Below are positions 12,684 to 20,579 of a stretch of DNA of 20,579 nt, in pieces. Numbering within the stretch: position 1 is the first letter of the stretch; the number at the start of each line of letters is the position of its first letter. The notes under the pieces are model-generated. The model saw only the letters and a list, made by a program, of their open reading frames with translations. It was not told the origin of the DNA and ran no database searches. Origin of the DNA: a virus; the IMG/VR virus record IMGVR_UViG_3300010211_000013, positions 1-20,579 of that record; one strand, given 5' to 3'. The translations under genes were made by a program, and so were the position numbers.

Positions 12684-13637
12684 ATGGCCGTTGTCAAGAT
12701 TTCCGACATTCTCACGCCCGACAACTGGAATGAATACGGCGCGGCGCGTACCGCCGAACTCTCGGCGTTATGGACCTCCGGGGTCGTCTCCAGCATGGAT
12801 GATATTCAACTGCCGCAAGGTGGCGGCACCATCAACATGCCGTACTTCGGTGATCTGACCGGCGACGCCGAGACGCTCTCCGATGCGGCGGCGCTCACGC
12901 CGGGCAACATCGCGGCGCTCAAGCAGATCGCGGTCATCATCGGGCGCGGCCGGGCCTGGGGCGCCAACGACCTGGCCGCCGTCTTCGCCGGGGCCGACCC
13001 GGCGGCGGCGATCATCGACCGCATCGCAGGTTATTGGGCGCGTCAGATGCAGGCCGAGCTGATCGCCCTGCTGGCGGGCGTCTTCGGCGCAGCGTCGATG
13101 GCCGGGCTGGTGTCCGACGTCTCGGGCGGCGCGGACGCGGCGGCTCGCACCTTCACCGCCGAGAACTTCATCGACGCCACGCAACGGCTCGGAGACGCCA
13201 AGTCCTCGGTCTCGGCCATCGCTATGCACTCGGCCACGGAGGCATTCCTCGCCAAGGCCGACCTGATCGAGTACGAGACGGTAGCCGGCAAGTCCGACCG
13301 CGTGCCCTTCTACATGGGCAAGCGGGTGATCGTGGACGATGCGATGCCGGTGAGCTCGGGCACCTACACCTCGTACATCTTCGGCGCCGGTGCCGTCGGT
13401 TATGCCGATGGAACGATCGGGGAGGAAGACCTCGAGAACGACCGCGACATCCTGGCCGGCGAGAACGTCTTCACCATGCGCCGGCGTTTCATCTTGCACC
13501 CGCGCGGCCTGCGCTGGCAGGGCACGCCGGCGGGCGACTTCCCGACCCGCGCCGAGCTGGCGACCGGGGGCAACTGGCTGCGCGTCTTCGAGACGAAGCA
13601 GATCCCCATCGTGCAGTTCGTTCACAAGCTGGCCTAA
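12684..13637 (+). CDS. Major capsid protein
   Basis: A 317-residue HK97-fold-type coat protein by pattern and position. The N-terminal arm reads MAVVKISDILTPDNWNEYGA, followed by QLPQGGGTINMPYFGDLTGD, typical of gp13-like or SPP1-group capsid proteins. A helical spine lies around AAIIDRIAGYWARQMQAELI, and SVSAIAMHSATEAFLAKADL resembles the A-domain strand and helix. The C-terminal part (FTMRRRFILHPRGLRWQG and a final VFETKQIPIVQFVHKLA) is characteristic of the group. AGGTAA precedes ATG 12684. No protease gene is next to it, so maturation cleavage is not indicated. Confidence 0.85.
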   Translation: MAVVKISDILTPDNWNEYGAARTAELSALWTSGVVSSMDDIQLPQGGGTINMPYFGDLTGDAETLSDAAALTPGNIAALKQIAVIIGRGRAWGANDLAAVFAGADPAAAIIDRIAGYWARQMQAELIALLAGVFGAASMAGLVSDVSGGADAAARTFTAENFIDATQRLGDAKSSVSAIAMHSATEAFLAKADLIEYETVAGKSDRVPFYMGKRVIVDDAMPVSSGTYTSYIFGAGAVGYADGTIGEEDLENDRDILAGENVFTMRRRFILHPRGLRWQGTPAGDFPTRAELATGGNWLRVFETKQIPIVQFVHKLA

Positions 13638-13641
13638 GCGG

Positions 13642-13812
13642 ATGGGACTGACTTCCTTCAACCGCCGCCGCCGCGAACGAGCCGCGTCCAGCGCTGAGGT
13701 CCCGGCCTCGGAGGGTTCGCGGCCAGGTCCTGCTCCTACCAGGTCGTCCACGCCGCGACCGGACGCCAAACCCCAGCCGCGCACCCGCGCGCCGACCAAG
13801 CCGGCGCAGTAG
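13642..13812 (+). CDS. Small post-capsid phage protein
   Basis: A 56-residue protein beginning MGLTSFNRRRRERAASSAEV and ending in a Pro/Arg/Lys-rich disordered tail (KPQPRTRAPTKPAQ). Small proteins starting with 'SFNRxRR' right after the capsid gene are common in phage genomes; their role is not established. It starts four bases after the capsid stop, so it is probably translated by coupling. Confidence 0.7.
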   Translation: MGLTSFNRRRRERAASSAEVPASEGSRPGPAPTRSSTPRPDAKPQPRTRAPTKPAQ

Positions 13813-13851
13813 GCCGCCATTCCACCGCTGCGATTGCCAGGAGACGACGCG

Positions 13852-14058
13852 ATGAAAACCTTCCTCATCACCCAGCTGGTCGGCGTCCTCGTCGAGAGCC
13901 TCGGACCTTCGCTCGCCAAGCTGGCCCTTGAGGCCATGCTCGACGTGGTGGAGAAGGCTATCGAAGACAGCGAGACCCAGACCGACGACATCATCCTGCT
14001 GCCGGTGATCGCCAAGATCCGCGATCAGTTCGGTCTGAGCGACGGCCTGGAGGCCTGA
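13852..14058 (+). CDS. Small phage protein of unknown function
   Basis: A 68-residue protein from ATG 13852, with CAGGAG about eight bases upstream; a TTG at 13834 is a weaker start. The N-terminal half is amphipathic to hydrophobic (MKTFLITQLVGVLVESLGPS then LAKLALEAMLDVVEKAIED), and the end is acidic and polar. It precedes the M15 peptidase by four bases. Location suggests a link to lysis, but it lacks a clear transmembrane helix, so I do not call it a holin. Confidence 0.6.
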   Translation: MKTFLITQLVGVLVESLGPSLAKLALEAMLDVVEKAIEDSETQTDDIILLPVIAKIRDQFGLSDGLEA

Positions 14059-14062
14059 CACC

Positions 14063-14407
14063 ATGGGCGATCTCTCTCCGCATTTCTCGGCCCACGAGTT
14101 CCGCTGTCGCGACGGCTCCGAGCACCCCATCGACCCCCAGCTGATCGCCATGCTCGAGGAGGTCCGCGCTCATTTCGGGGCGCCGATCCTCATCACCAGC
14201 GGCTACCGCTCCCCGGACTACAACCGCCGGGTCGGCGGTGCTCGCAACAGCTACCACATGCGCGGCATGGCCGCCGATATCCAGGTGCGCGGCGTGCCGG
14301 CGAACGAGGTCCACGCCTGGTGCGACCAGCGTTTCGACCGTGGTGGCGTCGGGCGCTACGCGACCTTCACCCACGTCGACTGCCGTGGCCACCGCGCCCG
14401 GTGGTAG
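14063..14407 (+). CDS. M15-family peptidase, probable endolysin
   Basis: A compact 114-residue zinc peptidase of the M15 (DUF882-like) family, which cuts peptide cross-bridges of peptidoglycan. LITSGYRSPDYNRRVGGARN at 43-62 is followed by SYHMRGMAADIQ with zinc ligands H65 and D72. The third ligand is H104 in THVDCRGHRARW, with D106 after it. HFSAHEFRC at the start is the usual N-terminal segment of the family. There is no signal peptide, so a holin or other partner would be needed to reach the wall. The gene sits between capsid and tail tube genes, followed by a membrane protein. Confidence 0.88.
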   Translation: MGDLSPHFSAHEFRCRDGSEHPIDPQLIAMLEEVRAHFGAPILITSGYRSPDYNRRVGGARNSYHMRGMAADIQVRGVPANEVHAWCDQRFDRGGVGRYATFTHVDCRGHRARW

Positions 14408-14442
14408 GCCCATGATCTGCGTGGAGTGGGAGGAGGGCGGTG

Positions 14443-14829
14443 GTGAATGACATCGATTCGCGCTCGATCCGGCGCGAGCTGGATACCCACCGCGACCAGC
14501 TCACGCATGCCCACGAGGTGCTGCGTCAGCACACTCTGGACATCGCCGCCTTGCGCGAGGCCCAGGCCGACGACCACAGCCACCTGCTCGAGATGCGTTT
14601 GAACGTCGGGGCGCAGGCAGAGGAGTTGAAGCGCATCGGCCAGCTGACGGACCAGTCCTACCAGCTGCTGCTCAAGCACCAGGGCGAGGAGCTGGCTCTG
14701 TTCCACTCCCTCTCCAAGCGCATCGTCTGGGCAGGGTCCATCGGCCTGCTGGTCGTCTTCGGCCTCTCGCTGCTGATCCGCGATCTGGGGCTGATCGAGT
14801 GGCTGCGCACCCTTTCCCCCTTCAACTGA
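14443..14829 (+). CDS. Coiled-coil protein with C-terminal membrane helix
   Basis: A 128-residue protein from GTG 14443 (AGGAGG at 14431-14436, six bases upstream); GTG 14440 is possible. A long helical region (SRSIRRELDTHRDQLTHAHE onward to SYQLLLKHQGEELALFHSL) precedes one transmembrane helix near residues 95-115 (WAGSIGLLVVFGLSLLI) and a short C-terminal end. Position after the M15 peptidase suggests a holin-like or spanin-like accessory, but its topology (large soluble N-terminus, one terminal helix) is not standard, so the role is uncertain. Confidence 0.65.
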   Translation: MNDIDSRSIRRELDTHRDQLTHAHEVLRQHTLDIAALREAQADDHSHLLEMRLNVGAQAEELKRIGQLTDQSYQLLLKHQGEELALFHSLSKRIVWAGSIGLLVVFGLSLLIRDLGLIEWLRTLSPFN

Positions 14830-14839
14830 GGACACCAAC

Positions 14840-15640
14840 ATGGCCGACCAAGCGGCATCCAGCGTCTACCTTCAATGCTCGCTGCGCATCGGGTTCTGGG
14901 ACGGTCTCAACTGGCCGACCGTCTACTCCGACCGCATCAACTTCACCAAGGTCGAGATCACCTCGCCCGAGCAGGAGGCCGAGGAACTGCTCTCGAACAT
15001 GATCGAGGACTTCGGCGCCGCGCTCAACGCGAACGACAAGCCGACAAGCGCGGCTCAGATCTCACTCGAATTCAACACCATGACCCCGGATCTTCGCGCG
15101 CTGGTTCTGGGGGCGACGCGCACGACGATCACCCAGGAGGCCGGACAGGTCCAGGACGAGGTGATCGACACGACCCTTGGTGGCTGGACGCGCCTGACGA
15201 ATGGCTTCCTGGCCTCGCCCGGCACTGGAACCGAGATCACGCTCGCCACGGCCGCTGACGCCCAGGTGACGCTGGGGGACTGGGAAATCGACGAGCACGG
15301 CATCGCCACCAACGACAAGCTCGTCATCGACCTGACCGAGGGCATGGTCAAGCCCATTCATGCCGACGCGGTGGGCGAGGGGATGAAGATCTCCTACTAC
15401 AAGGCCGCCCGTGAATATGAGAACTACGCGTCAGGTCTGGCCAAAAGCAGATTCGTTCACATCACCGGCAAGGCTCTGGAGAAATCGACGAACAAGACGG
15501 GAATCATCGACATCTGGCGCGGTTCGCTGTCCTCGTCCAGTACGACGGATCCGGTTGCAGGCGGGTATTTCTCCGGCTCCCTCGGCGGCAAGATCATTGC
15601 GCCCGAGGGGAAACCCTCCCCTTGGAATTGGAGAGCCTGA
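14840..15640 (+). CDS. Major tail tube protein
   Basis: A 266-residue beta-rich protein fitting a siphophage tail tube subunit by position and composition. The opening MADQAASSVYLQCSLRIGFW leads to ISLEFNTMTPDLRALVLGAT near residues 74-93, a hallmark of tail tube proteins (strands followed by a short helix). The later part has alternating strands (KLVIDLTEGMVKPIHADAVG then GMKISYYKAAREYENYASGL) and a C-terminal FVHITGKALEKSTNKTGIID stretch. GAGGA lies before ATG 14840. No contractile sheath gene is present, which supports a non-contractile tail. Confidence 0.7.
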   Translation: MADQAASSVYLQCSLRIGFWDGLNWPTVYSDRINFTKVEITSPEQEAEELLSNMIEDFGAALNANDKPTSAAQISLEFNTMTPDLRALVLGATRTTITQEAGQVQDEVIDTTLGGWTRLTNGFLASPGTGTEITLATAADAQVTLGDWEIDEHGIATNDKLVIDLTEGMVKPIHADAVGEGMKISYYKAAREYENYASGLAKSRFVHITGKALEKSTNKTGIIDIWRGSLSSSSTTDPVAGGYFSGSLGGKIIAPEGKPSPWNWRA

Positions 15641-15641
15641 A

Positions 15642-15944
15642 GTGCGCCTTGTGAGCCTGGCCTCTGATCTGCTGAAGCTCTGGCGTTTGCGGAATCTGCT
15701 CCGCAAATGCCCTGCGTTCCGTGTGCTGCTATATGACTTCGAGACCGTGAAGGTCGACGAACATGGCAGTTCTTACAGGGTCAGTGTCGTGCGGATGACG
15801 TCTGCATCCACGCTTGATTCAGGAGACTGGGCGCGCTGGCCAAAGGAATACGCTGATCAACATCCGGAACTGCGCCCTTGGGGAGATCCGAACGGCATTT
15901 GCTATGCCTGCGACTTTGAGATCGATCCCCGGCTCTTTGACTGA
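15642..15944 (+). CDS. Small protein between tail tube and tape measure genes
   Basis: Unrecognised 100-residue protein starting GTG 15642 with GGAG eight bases upstream, inside the end of the tube gene; GTG 15651 is an alternative. It begins MRLVSLASDLLKLWRLRNLL, a basic amphipathic helix, and ends CYACDFEIDPRLFD. The early coding part contains a strong hairpin (15683-15710). It lies in the slot where tail assembly chaperones are normally coded, but I see no resemblance and no slippery sequence joining it to the next frame. Base composition is less GC-biased than in its neighbours. Confidence 0.6.
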   Translation: MRLVSLASDLLKLWRLRNLLRKCPAFRVLLYDFETVKVDEHGSSYRVSVVRMTSASTLDSGDWARWPKEYADQHPELRPWGDPNGICYACDFEIDPRLFD

Positions 15945-15947
15945 TCC

Positions 15948-16409
15948 ATGTCCATCACCCTCTCCAACGACACCACCACACTCACGCTCCCGCAGGGTCT
16001 GCGCTGGAGCGATGAGCACGCGTGGTCGGCCGTTGCGATCGACGCGAAAGCTATCGGTTTGACCGGTGCGCCGCTGATCCAGATCGGAATCAAAACCGCA
16101 GGCCGCCCGATGACATTGATCGGCGGTCGCGCTTTCGCGTGGATGACACGCGCCGAGCTGACGGCACTGCGCACCCTGCTGCATGCGGATGACGCAAACG
16201 ATGTCACCGCCCCCGCTGATCTTGAGTTGACGATTACGTTGCACGATGGTCGCGCGTTTCGGGTGATCCCAGACCATACCGGTGCCGGGCCGATCACAGC
16301 CGGTGCGCTCCCTATCGTCCGCGACTCAGGCCCCGCCGACCCGCCTGAAACCTGGAACTACGTGATCGACGAGCTGCGCTTCCTGATCCTCGACACGGTG
16401 TCTGTCTGA
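15948..16409 (+). CDS. Putative tail assembly or accessory protein
   Basis: A 153-residue beta-rich protein: MSITLSNDTTTLTLPQGLRW, then GRPMTLIGGRAFAWMTRAEL and LELTITLHDGRAFRVIPDHT. The final part (ETWNYVIDELRFLILDTVSV) is also strand-forming. Its fold looks like a small baseplate-like or minor tail protein, not a helical chaperone. It starts three bases after the preceding stop without a clear ribosome binding site. Its TGA shares the A with the tape measure ATG, so translation of the two is coupled. No family is recognised with certainty. Confidence 0.6.
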   Translation: MSITLSNDTTTLTLPQGLRWSDEHAWSAVAIDAKAIGLTGAPLIQIGIKTAGRPMTLIGGRAFAWMTRAELTALRTLLHADDANDVTAPADLELTITLHDGRAFRVIPDHTGAGPITAGALPIVRDSGPADPPETWNYVIDELRFLILDTVSV

Positions 16410-19400
16410 TGGCCGGAAACAACCTCATCACCCGGCTGATCTTCGAGGCCGAGGATCGGGCGTCCGGCGTCATTGGCAAGATCGGCGCCGCGCTGGTCAC
16501 TTGGTTCGCGGTCGACAGGATCAGCGGATTTTTCTCCTCTGCGGTTGGCGGGGCGAAGGACCTCGAGCAGCAGTTCAGCACGTTGCAGGCCGCGACCGAC
16601 GCGACTGGCGAGGAAGTGGCGCAGCTGCAAGCCAAGGCCGAGGAGCTGGGGGCATCGGACAAGCTGGCCGTCAGCGCCAAACAGGCCGCCGAGGGGATGA
16701 CGGAGCTGGGTCGGGCCGGACAGTCGACGGGCCAGATCCTTGAATCGATCACCCCGGTGATCGCGCTCGCCCAAGGCGCGGAGCTTGAGCTCGGGAAAGC
16801 CGCCGGTATCGTCACCGCCAATCTGGCTGGCTTCAATCTCGAAGCCGATCAGTCCGGGCGCGTGGCCGATGTGCTCGCCAAGGCGGCGACCAGCGCCAAG
16901 ACCACGGTTGCTCAGCTCGCCGATGCCCTGTCCTATGCCGCGCCCGCAGCCAATGCCGCCGGGATGTCGATAGAGGAGACGACGGCGGTCATCGCAAAGA
17001 TGCAGAACGCCGGCATCGACGGGTCACGCGCGGGCACCGCCCTTAACGCCATGCTGTCCCAGCTGGCCGACCCTGCCAGCACCGCCAGCAAGGCGCTCGA
17101 CAAAGCCGGCATCAGTACGCGCAATTTCTCCGAGGTGCTCGTCCAGCTGGAGCAGGGCGGGCCGGCGGCCGAGGCGGCTATCGTTGGGTTCGGCACCGAG
17201 GCGGGCCCGGCGCTTCGCGCGCTGCTCGCTCAGGGAGCGCAAAGCGTATCCGATCTGAACAACAAGCTCGTCGACGCCTCCGGAAGCGCCGAGAAGGCCG
17301 CTGCCACCATGAACGACAACCTGGCCGGCGCCGCAGAGGCGCTCGGCTCGGTGTGGGAAGGGCTCAAGACCACGCTGGTGCAGCCGCTCCTGGAGCCGAT
17401 TGAGCGTCAAGCGCGCTCCTTGGCGGCCACTCTGGCGGACTTCACCAAGTCGGCGCAGATGGAGCAGCTCAAGCAGGTTTTGGTTTCCACCTTCGAGACC
17501 GGTGCGGCCCAGTTCAAAGCGTTTGCCGGGGCGATCGACTGGCCGGCCTTCGCGCAGTCCGTCTCCGATACCATCACCTCCACCCTGGAGGCGCTCAAGA
17601 GCTGGGGCGAGAACGTCGGCACCGTCAAGGATACGGTGGTGCTGGCGTTCTCCTCGATCCAGACGGGCGTTGACACACTCAAGGCTGGTTTCTTCGCGCT
17701 TGCCGGAGCAATGGCGACGGTTGTCGAGAACGTCCTGCTGGGCTTCTCGAAGATCGTCGAGGGGCAGTCGAAGCTCGCGTTCGGCCCTTTCAAGACGATG
17801 CTCCAAGAGACGTCCGGTGAATTGAGGGCGCTCTCGGAGTCCTTCGCAACCTCGGCTGAAGTGAACTTCGGCAAAGCGAGCGACGCCATCGACGAAGCCG
17901 GGCGGCACGCCGAGACACTGCGCGGCGCCTGGTCGAATCTGACTGCTCCCGCTGACGATGTGGCCGACCGTTTAGCGCGCGTTGGCGATGAGCAACAGCG
18001 TCTTGCTCAGCTGACCCCCGCGCAGAGCGCCGCGCTCAAAGAGCTGGAAGCCGCGCAGAACGCCTACAACATCGCGTTGCAGCAGGCTCAAGAAGGGTCC
18101 GAAGCAGCCGGCCTGGCGCTCGTTTCTCTCGGTGTGAACGTCGGCGCCGTGCAAGCCAAATATGACGCCCTCACCACATCCGCTACCGAAGCTGCTCCTG
18201 CGATCGCTGGCACGGGCGAGGCAGCCAAGGACATCCGCACTCCGCTCGAGCAAGCATCGCAGCAGATCAACGCGCTGGAGATCGCCTACACAGCGTTGAT
18301 GAGCGCCGGTGACGTGCAGGGCGCTGCCCGGATCCGTGCGCAAATTGAAGGGCTCAAAGACTCGATTGAAGGGGTCGGGAAACAAGCTGGGCAGTCTTCA
18401 GAAGCGGTACAGTCGGCATTTCGTGCGCTCGACGTAACGTCACAAGCCGAACTCGAACAATTAGCTGCAAGCGCCAAGGCTGCATTCGAGACTATTTCCG
18501 CCGATGGGACGGCAGCGCCGGAAGATGTCGAGCGGGCGTTTATTGCCTACGCCGAAAAGGCCATCGCCGCGAATGACGGTGTAGCCGACTCTGCGCTCCG
18601 AGCGACAGCAGCAATGCTTGGGCTCCAGGTCACGACCAGCGAGACCGGTGATCAGATCGTCCAGCAACAGCAGCAGATTAGCGATGCCAACCAGCGTGTC
18701 TCGGACTCGGCCGATGACGGCGCTGATTCGAACGAGAAACTCGCCGACTCCATGGAGTCCGTCGGTGGGGCTGCGGACGTCATGCGCAAAATGGTCGAAG
18801 AGGCCATCGCCTCGCTCGCCCAGTATTCAAAAGGGGCAGCGGCAGCTGTCGACGCGATCATCCAGTCATACGCGAGCTGGAACGACAAGGTCGGACAGAT
18901 CCGCCAGCTCGAGCCGTCCGACTTCATTTCGACCGATGGCCTCGACGCCGCCAAGCAGGAACTGGCCGATCTGACCGCTGCCGCCGACGCCGCTCAAGCC
19001 AGCGCCGACGCCATGCGGAAATCGATGACGAAGGCATTTGACTGGTGGGGGCCTTTTTATGATGGGCTCTCCGCAATCAAAGAGCTGGAAGCCGGTCTTC
19101 TGCGCGCTGAAGCAGCCGCCAAGCGCCTTGAAATTGCCGCCGCAGAACTGGACGGCAAACTCTCCGACCTTGCCGATGCGTTTGATGCCGGCGATGTCGG
19201 TCTCACTGATTACCTCGCAAAGCTGGAGCAACTGCGCCGGCAGTATTCCCGCCTCTCGGACGACGATCTCGATGCGCTCGAAGACAAGATCCGCGATGTC
19301 AAGGATGCCCTGAAAGACCAGGCCGATACCGCCGTCGACGGCCTCAACTCTTGGCGCGTCAAGCTCGCTGGCATCTATGACCAAGAGGTCCAGATCCAGC

Positions 19401-20005
19401 AACTCAACTGGCAGCAGGATCGGTTGGTAGCCGAACTCGCGCTGCAGGAAGCCAGACGCAACGGCAACGCTGCGGAGATCGCAGCTCTGCAAGAGCAGCT
19501 CCGGCTGATCGATGAGTATTACCAGTACCAGCTCAAGGTCGCCGCCGAGCAAGAAGCCGCAGACGCTATCGCCGCAGCCGACGAAGCCGCTGCCGAGGCC
19601 GCGCGCCTTGCGGGTTTGAGCGATGAGGAGCGCAAATATGAAGAAACTCTCGCGCGACTCAAGGCGCGACTGGCCCAGGCCATTCTCGATCAGGACGCGG
19701 TGTTGCAGGCCTCCATTCTTGCTCAGATCGAAGCCGAGAAGGCGCGACATCAGCAGGTGCTGGCGGATCTCGAAAAAGAGACCAAGGCCAAGCAAGACGC
19801 GGCCAATGATTTAGGGTTGACCGAATCGAGCAGCGCCACGCAATCCGCGCGAGCCGCGTCTGCCGCAGTGCTGCCCGTGCGCGTCGTCGACGTGCGTGTC
19901 TCCATGCCGTCCGGCGACAGTGGAACGGTCCAGGTCGTCGAAGGGTCGGAGTCGACCCTGGAAGCGCTGCTGAAATCCCTCGAAAAATCCAAGTTGGTGG
20001 CCTGA
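16409..20005 (+). CDS. Tail tape measure protein
   Basis: A 1198-residue protein and the longest gene here. Residues about 75-280 match the phage tail tape measure core of the TP901 type (VSAKQAAEGMTELGRAGQST, ALSYAAPAANAAGMSIEETT, MQNAGIDGSRAGTALNAML, GPALRALL). The rest is mainly long helices and coiled coil, including Gln-rich stretches (QIVQQQQQISDANQRVSDS) and Ala/Glu-rich repeats near the end (AAADEAAAEAARLAGLSDEE). Tape measures set tail length at about 0.15 nm per residue, so a tail near 180 nm is inferred. It starts on the overlapping TGATG and is followed three bases later by another tail gene. Confidence 0.93.
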   Translation: MAGNNLITRLIFEAEDRASGVIGKIGAALVTWFAVDRISGFFSSAVGGAKDLEQQFSTLQAATDATGEEVAQLQAKAEELGASDKLAVSAKQAAEGMTELGRAGQSTGQILESITPVIALAQGAELELGKAAGIVTANLAGFNLEADQSGRVADVLAKAATSAKTTVAQLADALSYAAPAANAAGMSIEETTAVIAKMQNAGIDGSRAGTALNAMLSQLADPASTASKALDKAGISTRNFSEVLVQLEQGGPAAEAAIVGFGTEAGPALRALLAQGAQSVSDLNNKLVDASGSAEKAAATMNDNLAGAAEALGSVWEGLKTTLVQPLLEPIERQARSLAATLADFTKSAQMEQLKQVLVSTFETGAAQFKAFAGAIDWPAFAQSVSDTITSTLEALKSWGENVGTVKDTVVLAFSSIQTGVDTLKAGFFALAGAMATVVENVLLGFSKIVEGQSKLAFGPFKTMLQETSGELRALSESFATSAEVNFGKASDAIDEAGRHAETLRGAWSNLTAPADDVADRLARVGDEQQRLAQLTPAQSAALKELEAAQNAYNIALQQAQEGSEAAGLALVSLGVNVGAVQAKYDALTTSATEAAPAIAGTGEAAKDIRTPLEQASQQINALEIAYTALMSAGDVQGAARIRAQIEGLKDSIEGVGKQAGQSSEAVQSAFRALDVTSQAELEQLAASAKAAFETISADGTAAPEDVERAFIAYAEKAIAANDGVADSALRATAAMLGLQVTTSETGDQIVQQQQQISDANQRVSDSADDGADSNEKLADSMESVGGAADVMRKMVEEAIASLAQYSKGAAAAVDAIIQSYASWNDKVGQIRQLEPSDFISTDGLDAAKQELADLTAAADAAQASADAMRKSMTKAFDWWGPFYDGLSAIKELEAGLLRAEAAAKRLEIAAAELDGKLSDLADAFDAGDVGLTDYLAKLEQLRRQYSRLSDDDLDALEDKIRDVKDALKDQADTAVDGLNSWRVKLAGIYDQEVQIQQLNWQQDRLVAELALQEARRNGNAAEIAALQEQLRLIDEYYQYQLKVAAEQEAADAIAAADEAAAEAARLAGLSDEERKYEETLARLKARLAQAILDQDAVLQASILAQIEAEKARHQQVLADLEKETKAKQDAANDLGLTESSSATQSARAASAAVLPVRVVDVRVSMPSGDSGTVQVVEGSESTLEALLKSLEKSKLVA

Positions 20006-20008
20006 GCC

Positions 20009-20579
20009 ATGCCGATCCAAGAAGAGAACATCGTATTCGTCGAAAGCCAGGTCATGGACGACGTGCCGGAGGGCGGTGGAGCGCTAACTGGCGTCGTCGT
20101 TGCTGACGGAGTGCTGAATAACGTCTTCCCGGATGTCTCTGATCTCGCCCGCACCCTCGGCCGGCTGAACCTGAGAGGGCTTGGCTTGGCAGTCCGGTCC
20201 TTGGACACGCCGCCGTCGCTCTACAGCGGCGCCAAGCTCGCGATCACGTCGCTTCCGCAGGATCCTGCGCTCGGCTACACGCTATTCACGATCGAAAATC
20301 AGTTCGGCACGCGGACAGACGCGGCCGATCGGGTTGCTGCATATCTCTACAAGGGTCCACGGTGGCGCGGCGACCTGCTGGAGAACTCGGCGGTCAAGGG
20401 GTCGAAAGTGTTGCGCCTGGTCCAGCGAATCGGGTCGTCCATCCCTCCGATCGGCAAAACGCTGTATCTGGCGCAAGCCGAGGGGTTGTCCGGCGAATTC
20501 AATCAATACGTCCGCGTGACTGAGGTGTCCAGCGCGACCGAGACGTTCTCAGATTCGCAAGGCGATTTCGAGCGCCTGG
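20009..20579 (+). CDS. Tail protein after tape measure, partial
   Basis: The frame is open from ATG 20009 to the right edge (190 codons). The start, MPIQEENIVFVESQVMDDVP then EGGGALTGVVVADGVLNNVF and PDVSDLARTLGRLNLRGLGL, matches a phage tail family I recall with the pattern 'DGVSNNLFPDISDLDRTYGR', found in long-tailed phages downstream of the tape measure. It is probably a baseplate or distal tail component. It begins three bases after the tape measure stop. The C-terminal part lies outside the window. Confidence 0.75.
   Translation, partial: MPIQEENIVFVESQVMDDVPEGGGALTGVVVADGVLNNVFPDVSDLARTLGRLNLRGLGLAVRSLDTPPSLYSGAKLAITSLPQDPALGYTLFTIENQFGTRTDAADRVAAYLYKGPRWRGDLLENSAVKGSKVLRLVQRIGSSIPPIGKTLYLAQAEGLSGEFNQYVRVTEVSSATETFSDSQGDFERL

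Noticed and set aside
13034-13651. Plus-strand 205-residue ORF overlapping the capsid gene
   Set aside because: An Arg/Gly/His-rich alternative frame of the capsid gene with no independent evidence.
12768-14015. Minus-strand 415-residue ORF
   Set aside because: It is antisense to the capsid and following genes and shows the composition of a shadow frame.
14412-14450. A 12-codon frame before the coiled-coil membrane gene
   Set aside because: It mainly contains the ribosome binding site of the next gene and is too short to support as a product.
17024-19795. Long minus-strand ORFs (294 and 309 residues) opposite the tape measure gene
   Set aside because: They lie wholly within a clear coding gene, lack plausible starts and have no recognisable domain.
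16409-20005. Programmed frameshift or inserted element in the tape measure gene
   Set aside because: The frame is continuous, with coherent helical sequence throughout; no break or slippery site is needed.

Overview
The window reads as GC-rich gammaproteobacterial DNA, possibly from a purple-sulfur-type (Chromatiaceae-like) genome; this placement rests on sequence style and remembered relatives, not on a marker gene. It holds a host-like left end, an AT-rich accessory island, a phage-type regulatory region and a large siphophage-like structural module. No tRNA, rRNA, CRISPR array, integrase, terminase or transposase is visible.

Bases 1-1718: a leftward membrane-protein gene runs off the window edge through a hexanucleotide array coding an alternating X-Ala hydrophobic segment. 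A rightward secreted NUC1-type nuclease with a C-terminal excalibur motif follows. Bases 1719-5400: five leftward AT-rich genes in three transcription units code for membrane or exported proteins, with two very small genes upstream. Each unit's stop codon lies in or just before copies of a GC-rich dispersed repeat. Two copies carry an integron attC-like half site, and one can be read as a complete divergent attC, so the island resembles a cassette array without its integrase.

Bases 5401-9170: a leader with the pairing logic of the phage P1/P4 C4 antisense RNA precedes an ORF6N-domain gene and could mask its ribosome binding site. Next come a leftward exported endonuclease/exonuclease/phosphatase-family protein, an HNH nuclease, a long inverted repeat with a short leader ORF, and an antirepressor-like regulator.

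Bases 9246-20579: the structural module is split and divergent. Portal, an HK97 gp10-like protein, a probable connector, a probable tail terminator and a stunted small protein are leftward. Scaffold, major capsid protein, small post-capsid proteins, an M15 peptidase, a coiled-coil membrane protein, tail tube, two small tail-region proteins, a 1198-residue tape measure and the start of another tail protein are rightward. Together they fit a long non-contractile tail with lysis genes placed between capsid and tail genes.
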